Source of the DNA: Streptomyces roseochromogenus subsp. oscitans DS 12.976
Lineage (GTDB): Bacteria > Actinomycetota > Actinomycetes > Streptomycetales > Streptomycetaceae
Direction of reading: 5' to 3'
Assembly: GCF_000497445.1 (NCBI RefSeq)
Contig: NZ_CM002285.1
Span: forward strand, 406,829 to 463,060
DNA length: 56,232 bases
Shown: positions 50,612-56,232 of the stretch, in pieces
How positions within the stretch are numbered: position 1 is the stretch's first letter
Layout: each line of letters starts with the position of its first letter
Notes under the pieces: model-generated
What the model saw: the letters and a program-made list of their open reading frames with translations, nothing else
Database searches by the model: none
Told to the model about the DNA's origin: nothing
Program-made: the position numbers and the translations under genes

Positions 50612-53600
50612 TCAGCTGAGACTGCCGAGTTCGCCGTCGAGGATGCCGAAGAGTTCGTCGGCCGTGGCCGTCTCCAGCCCCTTGTCGCCCTTGCTCACGG
50701 TGCCGTTGTCCTGCCACTGCCCCGTGCCGTCCCAGCGTGCGCTGAGGGCACGCAGCCGTGCGGCCACCCGAGCCCGCTGCTCCTCGTCGCACACGGCCGA
50801 GTCCAGCGCTTCGCCCAACACGGCCTCCAGGCGGACCACTTCGGCCTCGACGTCGACCAGTTCTCCGGAAGTGTCTCCGCCCAGTTCCTCGAAGAGGTGC
50901 CGGGCGAGGGCCTCGGAGGTCGGGTAGTCGAAGGTGAGGGTCGTGGACAGCCGCAGGCCGGTGTCGGCGCTGAGCCGGTTGCGCAGTTCCAGCGCCGCCA
51001 TCGAGTCCACGCCGAGGTCGCCGAGGGAGCGCTCGGGGTCGACGGCGCTGCCGGAGCCATGGCCGAGGACGTCGGCGACATGCCCGCACACCGTCTCCAC
51101 CAGCAGCTTCTGCGCGTCGGCGCCGCTCAGCCGGGCCAGCCGCCGCGGCAGCGCCTCGGCGGACGCCGGCGCCTCGGTGGCCGCCAGTGCGGTGCGTCGT
51201 ACGGCCGTCGGGGCGAGGCCTCGTACGAGGGCGGGGGCGTCGTCGGTGGCCTGGACACGGAGCGGTAGGAGCAGGGCCCGGTCCGCGGCCGGGGTGTCGT
51301 CGGCCGTGAGCGCCCGGTCGAACAGGGCCAGGGCCCGGTCGGCGGGCAGCGGCAGGATGCCGTCGCGGGCCAGCCGGCGCAGCCCGGTCTCGCCGAGCCC
51401 GGCCGCCATGCCCTCGCCCGTGTCCCACAGTCCCCAGCCGAGCGAGAGGGCCGGGAGCCCCTCGGTACGGCGCCGCGCGGCCAGGGCGTCCAGGAAGGCG
51501 TTCCCGGCGGCGTAGTTGGCCTGGCCCGCCGCGCCCAGGGTGCCGGCGGCGGAGGAGAACAGGACGAACGCGGCGAGGCCGAGGTCGCGTGTCAGCTCGT
51601 GCAGATGCCAGGCGGCGTCGGTCTTGGGCCGCATGACCGCCGTCAGCCGCTCGGGGGTGAGGTCGGTGAGCAGCCCGTCGTCCAGGACACCCGCGGCGTG
51701 CACCACGGCGGTCAGCGGGTGCTCAGCGGGCACGGACGCGAGCAGTGCGGCGAGCGCGGCCCGGTCGGTGACGTCACAGGCGGCCACGGTCACGGTCGCG
51801 CCCAGGGCGGCCAGGTCGTCCAGGGCACCGGGCTCGGGCAGCCGCCCGGTGCGCCCGGCCAGCAGCAGATGGCGTACGCCGTGCCGGGTCACCAGGTGCC
51901 GGGCGAGCAGCCGGCCGAGGCTGCCGGTGCCGCCGGTGACGAGGACGGTGCCCTGCGGGTCCAGGGCGGGCGCACCGGCCGGCGTCTCCTCGCCGGTCCT
52001 GGCCAGTTCGGGCAGGTACACCGTGCCGGTGCGCAGGGCGAGTTCGGGTGCGCCGGTGGCGACGGCTGCCGGGAGGGCGGCGGCCGAGGCGGGGTCGTCG
52101 TCGGTGTCGACGAGCACGAACCGGCCGGGGTGCTCGACGGCGGCAGCCCGGACCATGCCCCAGATCACGGCCTGCGCCGGGTCGGGCGCACCGTCGGCGG
52201 CGACGGCGACGGCCGACCGGGTCAGGACCACCAGCGGCTCGGTCGGTGTGTCGGAGAGGTGCCGCCGCAGGGAGGCCAGTGCCTGTACGGCGGTCTCGCG
52301 GGCCAGCGTCGGCAGATCGGCGCCGGAGCCACCGTCGGCGGTCACGGCGAGGGTGCGGGGCGCGGGGCCGTCGGCACTCACCGGCAGCGGCGTCCACCGC
52401 ACGCGGAACAGGTCGCCGGGGGCGGGCGTGTCCGCGTTCAGCTGCCCGGCGGTCACCTGGCGGATCCGCAGCGAGGTCACCTCGGCCACGGGCGCCCCCG
52501 TGCCGTCGTACAGGCGCAGGGTCATGTGGTCGGTGCCGTGCGGGGTGAGCCGCAGCCGGACCGCCGTGGCGCCGGTCGCGTAAAGGGTGACTCCTTCCCA
52601 GGAGAAGGGCAGGGTCATCACGGTCGGGTCCTGGCCGTCGAGCAGGTCGATGGCGTGCAGCGTGGAGTCGAGCAGCGCCGGGTGCAGTCCGAAGCCGTCG
52701 GCCGCGTCGGCGTCGGGCAGGGCGAGTTCGGCGCAGACCTCCTCGCCGTGCCGCCAGGCGCCGCGCAGGCAGCGGAACAACGGGCCGTAGCGGTAGCCCT
52801 GTTCGGCCAGGTGGGCGTAGGTGCCGGTGACGTCCACCGGTACAGCCCCCGCGGGCGGCCAGGCGGTCTCGGCGGCCGGTTCCGGTGTGGTGCGCGGGGC
52901 GAGGACACCGGTGGCGTGCCGGGTCCACTCGCCGTCCGTGCCCTCCGGGCGGGCGTGCACGGTCAGTTCCCGGCGGCCGTCGGCGTCGGGGGCCGCGGCG
53001 GCCACCTGGAGGTGGACGGCGCCGTGCTCGGGCAGGACCAGGGGCCGTTCCAGGGTGAGTTCCGCCACCTGCGGGCAGTGGGTGCGGTCGCCGGCCTGGA
53101 CGGCCAGCTCGACGAAGGCACTGCCCGGGACGAGGACGACGCCCGCCACGGCGTGGTCGGCGAGCCAGGGGTGGGTGTCCAGGGACAGACGGCCGGTCAG
53201 GGCCACCCGGTCGTCGCCGGCCAGCTCGATCGCGGCGCCGAGCATCGGGTGCCCGGCCGGCACCTGGCCCAGCCCGCCCGCGTCGGTGGCCGCGCCGGGC
53301 GCGTCGTCCAGCCACAGCCGCTGCCGCTGGAAGGCGTAGGTCGGCAGGTCGGTGCGGCGGGCACCCGTAGCGGCGAAAACCCGCTCCCAGTCGACGGTCA
53401 GACCGCGCACGTGGGCGGTGCCGAGGAGGGCCGCGAAGGTCTGTTCCTCGTCGCGGTCGCGACGGAGGGCCGGGACGAACGCCGACCGCTCGGCGTCTGC
53501 GACTGCGTGGGCGCCCATGGCCGACAGGACGGCGCCGGGGCCGAGTTCGAGGAAGGTGCGTACTCCGTCGGCCTCCAGCGTGCGGACACCGTCGCCGAAG

Positions 53601-56232
53601 CGGACCGCCTCGCGGACGTGCCGTACCCAGTACCCGGGGTCGCACAGCTCGTCCTCGCCGGCGCGCGCTCCGGTCACGTTGGACACGACCGGGATCGCGG
53701 GTGGTGCGTACCGCAGTTCGCGGGCGGTCTTCTCGAACTGCGCCAGCATCGGGTCCATCAGCGGGGAGTGGAAGGCGTGACTGACCCGCAGCCGCTTGGT
53801 GCGCCGGCCTGAGAAGGCCTCGGCCACAGCCTCTACGGCGGCCTCGGTGCCGGAGACGACGACGGCACGGGGCCCGTTGACGGCGGCGACGGACACCTCA
53901 GGACCGAGGTAGGGAAGCACCTCGTCCTCGGTGGCGTCGACGGCCAGCATCGCGCCCCCGGCGGGCAGCGCCTGCATCAGCCGACCGCGCGCGGCGACCA
54001 GCCGGGCGGCGTCCGCCAGGTCCCAGACGCCGGCGACATGCGCGGCGGTCAGTTCCCCGATGGAGTGCCCGGCCAGCCAGTCCGGGCGGACGCCGTGGGA
54101 CTCCAGCAGCCGGTACAGGGCCGTCTCCACGGCGAACAGGGCGCTCTGGGTATACACGGTGTGGTCGAGGAGGGCGGCTTCCCCGGTGCCGGGCTCGGCC
54201 CACATCACGTCCCGCAGCGGGCGGTCGAGGTGGGCGTCGAGCGCCTGGCAGACCTCGTCCAGCGCCGTGCGGAAGGCGGGGTGAGCGGCGCACAGAGCGC
54301 GGCCCATGCCCGCACGCTGGGCGCCCTGGCCTGTGAAGAGGAAGGCGGTCTTGCCGTCGGCGGGGCGGCCCCGGACCACGGTGTCGGAGGCGGTACCGTC
54401 GGCCAACGCGGTGAGTGCGGCGAGGAGTTCGTCCCGGTCGCGGGCCAGCACCGCGCCCCGGTGAGTGAGGGCGGCGCGGCCGGTGGCCAGGGAGCGGGCG
54501 AGGTCGGGCAGGGCCTGGTCGGCCACCTGACGCAGCCGTGCGGCCTGGGCGGCCAGTGCCTCGGGGGTGGCGCCGGAGAGCACGAGCGGCAGGATCGGGG
54601 CCGGGGCCGGTTCCGTGTCGGTGACGGTCTCGTCGGCCGGTGCCTCCTCGATGATCGTGTGCACGTTGGTACCGCTGATCCCGAAGGACGACACACCGGC
54701 GCGGCGCGGGCGGTCCGTCGCCGGCCAGTCCCGGTCTTCGGTCAGCAGGCGCACGCTTCCGGCGTCCCAGTCGACCTTCGTGGACGGCGCGTCGACGTGG
54801 AGGGTCTTCGGCAGGACGCCGTTGCGCATCGCCATGACCATCTTGATGACGCCGGCGACACCGGCGGCGGCCTGGGTGTGCCCGATGTTGGACTTGATCG
54901 AGCCCAGCCACAACGGGGTGTCCGCGGAGCGCTCTTGGCCGTAGGTGGCCAGCAGCGCCTGCGCCTCGATCGGGTCACCCAGCGTCGTACCCGTCCCGTG
55001 CGCCTCCACCGCGTCCACGTCGGCGGCCTCCAGGCGTGCCGCCGCCAGCGCCTGCCGGATCACCCGCTGCTGTGCGGGACCGTTGGGCGCCGTGAGCCCG
55101 TTGGAGGCACCGTCCTGGTTGACGGCGGAGCCGCGGACCACGGCCAGCACCGGGTGTCCGTTGGCCCGCGCGTCCGACAACCGCTCCAGGACGAGCAGGC
55201 CGGCGCCCTCGGACAGGGCGGTGCCGTCCGCGCCGTCGGCGAAGGATTTGGCGTGGCCGTCGGCGGCGAGGTTGCGCTGCCTGCTGAAGTCCACGAACGT
55301 GTCGACGGTCGACATCACGGACACACCGCCGGCCAGCGCCAGGCCGCACTCGCCCTGCCGCAGCGCCTGTGCGGCCAGGTGCACCGCCACCAGGGACGAC
55401 GAGCACGCGGTGTCGACGGTGAGCGTCGGGCCCTCCAGACCGAGGGCGTAGGCGACCCGGCCGGAGGCCACGCTGCCGAGGCTGCCGTTGCCCAGGTAGT
55501 CGCGCACGGACTCGGGGACGTGCCGCAGTCGGCTGCCGTAGTCGTGGTACATGACGCCCGCGAAGACACCGGTACGGCTGCCGCGCAGGGAGTGCGGGTC
55601 GATACCGGCCCGCTCCAGCGCCTCCCAGGAGGTCTCCAGCAGCAGCCGCTGCTGCGGGTCCATGGCCAGGGCCTCACGCGGGCCGATGCCGAAGAAGTCG
55701 GGGTCGAAGTCGGCGGCGTCGTACAGGAATCCGCCCGCCCGGGTGCTGCAGTGGCCGGCCTTGCCGGGCTCGGGGTCGTACAGGCCGTCCAGGTCCCAGC
55801 CGCGGTCGGCGGGGAAGGCGCCGATGCCGTCGCCGCCGTCGGCGAGCAGTCGCCACAGGTCCTCGGGTGTGCTGACGCCGCCGGGGTAGCGGCAGGCCAT
55901 GGCGACGATGGCGACCGGCTCGTCCGCTTCCCGCACAGCCGCCTCGGTGACGGCCTCGACCTGTGCGCCGAAGAGTTCCGTCCTCAGGTGGCCCACGAGC
56001 GCGCCCGCGTCGGGGTAGTCGAAGACGAGCGTGGCGGGCAGCCGCAGGCCGACGGCGTCGCCGAGGCGGTTGCGCAGTTCCACCGCGGTCAGCGAGTCGA
56101 AGCCGGACTCGCGGAACGAGCGGCGCATATCGAGCGTCATGTCGCTGCCGTGCCCGAGCACGGCGGCCACGTGGGTGCGGACCAACTCCAGGAGAGCCGC
56201 GTCGCGTTCGGCGGGCCCGAGGGCGGCCAGCC
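50612..56232 (-). CDS. Type I modular polyketide synthase, C-terminal 1.9 kb of residues (ACP | KS-AT-DH-KR-ACP-docking), 5' end outside window
   Basis: The frame is open to the right edge, so the start lies outside. Residue numbers count from 56185. The preceding module's ACP comes first (about 1-70, [12 protein letters not shown]). KS (about 88-515) has [14 protein letters not shown] with Cys about 257, [15 protein letters not shown] and [15 protein letters not shown] (about 610-900) has [11 protein letters not shown] (about 707) and HAFHSP (about 805), both signs of malonyl-CoA choice. DH (about 970-1150) has [17 protein letters not shown] and [11 protein letters not shown] (about 1410-1590) has [15 protein letters not shown] and [11 protein letters not shown], the LDD mark of B-type stereochemistry. 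ACP (about 1690-1770) has [14 protein letters not shown]. No ER or TE is present. The last 90 residues ([17 protein letters not shown] at the end) form a helical docking segment. The module should add malonate and form a double bond. Confidence 0.95.
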   Translation of the reverse strand, partial: LAALGPAERDAALLELVRTHVAAVLGHGSDMTLDMRRSFRESGFDSLTAVELRNRLGDAVGLRLPATLVFDYPDAGALVGHLRTELFGAQVEAVTEAAVREADEPVAIVAMACRYPGGVSTPEDLWRLLADGGDGIGAFPADRGWDLDGLYDPEPGKAGHCSTRAGGFLYDAADFDPDFFGIGPREALAMDPQQRLLLETSWEALERAGIDPHSLRGSRTGVFAGVMYHDYGSRLRHVPESVRDYLGNGSLGSVASGRVAYALGLEGPTLTVDTACSSSLVAVHLAAQALRQGECGLALAGGVSVMSTVDTFVDFSRQRNLAADGHAKSFADGADGTALSEGAGLLVLERLSDARANGHPVLAVVRGSAVNQDGASNGLTAPNGPAQQRVIRQALAAARLEAADVDAVEAHGTGTTLGDPIEAQALLATYGQERSADTPLWLGSIKSNIGHTQAAAGVAGVIKMVMAMRNGVLPKTLHVDAPSTKVDWDAGSVRLLTEDRDWPATDRPRRAGVSSFGISGTNVHTIIEEAPADETVTDTEPAPAPILPLVLSGATPEALAAQAARLRQVADQALPDLARSLATGRAALTHRGAVLARDRDELLAALTALADGTASDTVVRGRPADGKTAFLFTGQGAQRAGMGRALCAAHPAFRTALDEVCQALDAHLDRPLRDVMWAEPGTGEAALLDHTVYTQSALFAVETALYRLLESHGVRPDWLAGHSIGELTAAHVAGVWDLADAARLVAARGRLMQALPAGGAMLAVDATEDEVLPYLGPEVSVAAVNGPRAVVVSGTEAAVEAVAEAFSGRRTKRLRVSHAFHSPLMDPMLAQFEKTARELRYAPPAIPVVSNVTGARAGEDELCDPGYWVRHVREAVRFGDGVRTLEADGVRTFLELGPGAVLSAMGAHAVADAERSAFVPALRRDRDEEQTFAALLGTAHVRGLTVDWERVFAATGARRTDLPTYAFQRQRLWLDDAPGAATDAGGLGQVPAGHPMLGAAIELAGDDRVALTGRLSLDTHPWLADHAVAGVVLVPGSAFVELAVQAGDRTHCPQVAELTLERPLVLPEHGAVHLQVAAAAPDADGRRELTVHARPEGTDGEWTRHATGVLAPRTTPEPAAETAWPPAGAVPVDVTGTYAHLAEQGYRYGPLFRCLRGAWRHGEEVCAELALPDADAADGFGLHPALLDSTLHAIDLLDGQDPTVMTLPFSWEGVTLYATGATAVRLRLTPHGTDHMTLRLYDGTGAPVAEVTSLRIRQVTAGQLNADTPAPGDLFRVRWTPLPVSADGPAPRTLAVTADGGSGADLPTLARETAVQALASLRRHLSDTPTEPLVVLTRSAVAVAADGAPDPAQAVIWGMVRAAAVEHPGRFVLVDTDDDPASAAALPAAVATGAPELALRTGTVYLPELARTGEETPAGAPALDPQGTVLVTGGTGSLGRLLARHLVTRHGVRHLLLAGRTGRLPEPGALDDLAALGATVTVAACDVTDRAALAALLASVPAEHPLTAVVHAAGVLDDGLLTDLTPERLTAVMRPKTDAAWHLHELTRDLGLAAFVLFSSAAGTLGAAGQANYAAGNAFLDALAARRRTEGLPALSLGWGLWDTGEGMAAGLGETGLRRLARDGILPLPADRALALFDRALTADDTPAADRALLLPLRVQATDDAPALVRGLAPTAVRRTALAATEAPASAEALPRRLARLSGADAQKLLVETVCGHVADVLGHGSGSAVDPERSLGDLGVDSMAALELRNRLSADTGLRLSTTLTFDYPTSEALARHLFEELGGDTSGELVDVEAEVVRLEAVLGEALDSAVCDEEQRARVAARLRALSARWDGTGQWQDNGTVSKGDKGLETATADELFGILDGELGSLS

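Noticed and set aside
1..56232. Search for CRISPR arrays, rRNA and tRNA genes
   Set aside because: No regularly spaced direct repeats and no tRNA- or rRNA-like conserved blocks were seen on either strand.

Overview
The window is high-GC actinobacterial DNA with strong G/C third-position bias. It looks like Streptomyces: TetR, LAL and OmpR-type regulators, an NI-siderophore operon, a type I modular polyketide synthase, small secreted proteins and many long antisense shadow frames. The mixture of intact specialised-metabolism genes, transposase remnants and many broken genes suggests an accessory region, for example a chromosome arm. No rRNA, tRNA or CRISPR array was seen.

Layout. 0-12.5 kb: the 3' end of a maleylacetate reductase-like gene, then a tract of decaying genes (YceI, Zn-alcohol dehydrogenase, FAD-dependent reductase, LuxR-type response regulator, AraC regulator, amidase, hydrogenase/NuoC-like). 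Intact genes are interspersed: TetR plus tautomerase with paired operators, two small secreted proteins, a small membrane protein, an ArsP/DUF318-type permease, and a sensor kinase/response regulator pair. 12.9-18.8 kb: a compact, translationally coupled siderophore operon (two IucA/IucC synthetases, a type III PLP decarboxylase, an MFS exporter). 18.9-22.1 kb: a broken MFS gene, a small secreted protein, and a TetR regulator divergent from a cytochrome P450/ferredoxin pair with a 7+7 bp inverted-repeat operator between them. 22.3-27.1 kb: a minus-strand sugar or acid catabolic operon (Gfo/Idh/MocA oxidoreductase, PmoA/DUF6807-like, cupin, start of a lipoprotein) split by a degenerate IS110-family element.

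27.4-33.8 kb is the most striking part. A 1487-residue caspase-like/STAND-NTPase/WD40 protein overlaps by 4 bp a two-TM DUF4231 protein. It is divergent, across 87 bp, from an LCAT-type alpha/beta hydrolase. This resembles an NTP-dependent sensor-protease with a membrane effector and a lipase, a candidate conflict or defence module.

33.8-47 kb: a DUF885 metallopeptidase-like protein, secreted and small membrane proteins, a PPOX-fold protein, gene and IS fragments, a DUF3052 protein, a eukaryote-type acyl-CoA-binding protein (unusual in bacteria), and a possible mini-cluster of a 2OG-Fe(II) oxygenase, a YbdK-type carboxylate-amine ligase and a flavin-dependent halogenase. 47.7-56.2 kb: a LAL-type LuxR regulator convergent, across a 14-bp-stem terminator, with the 3' end of a type I PKS gene (ACP | KS-AT-DH-KR-ACP-docking) that runs off the right edge.
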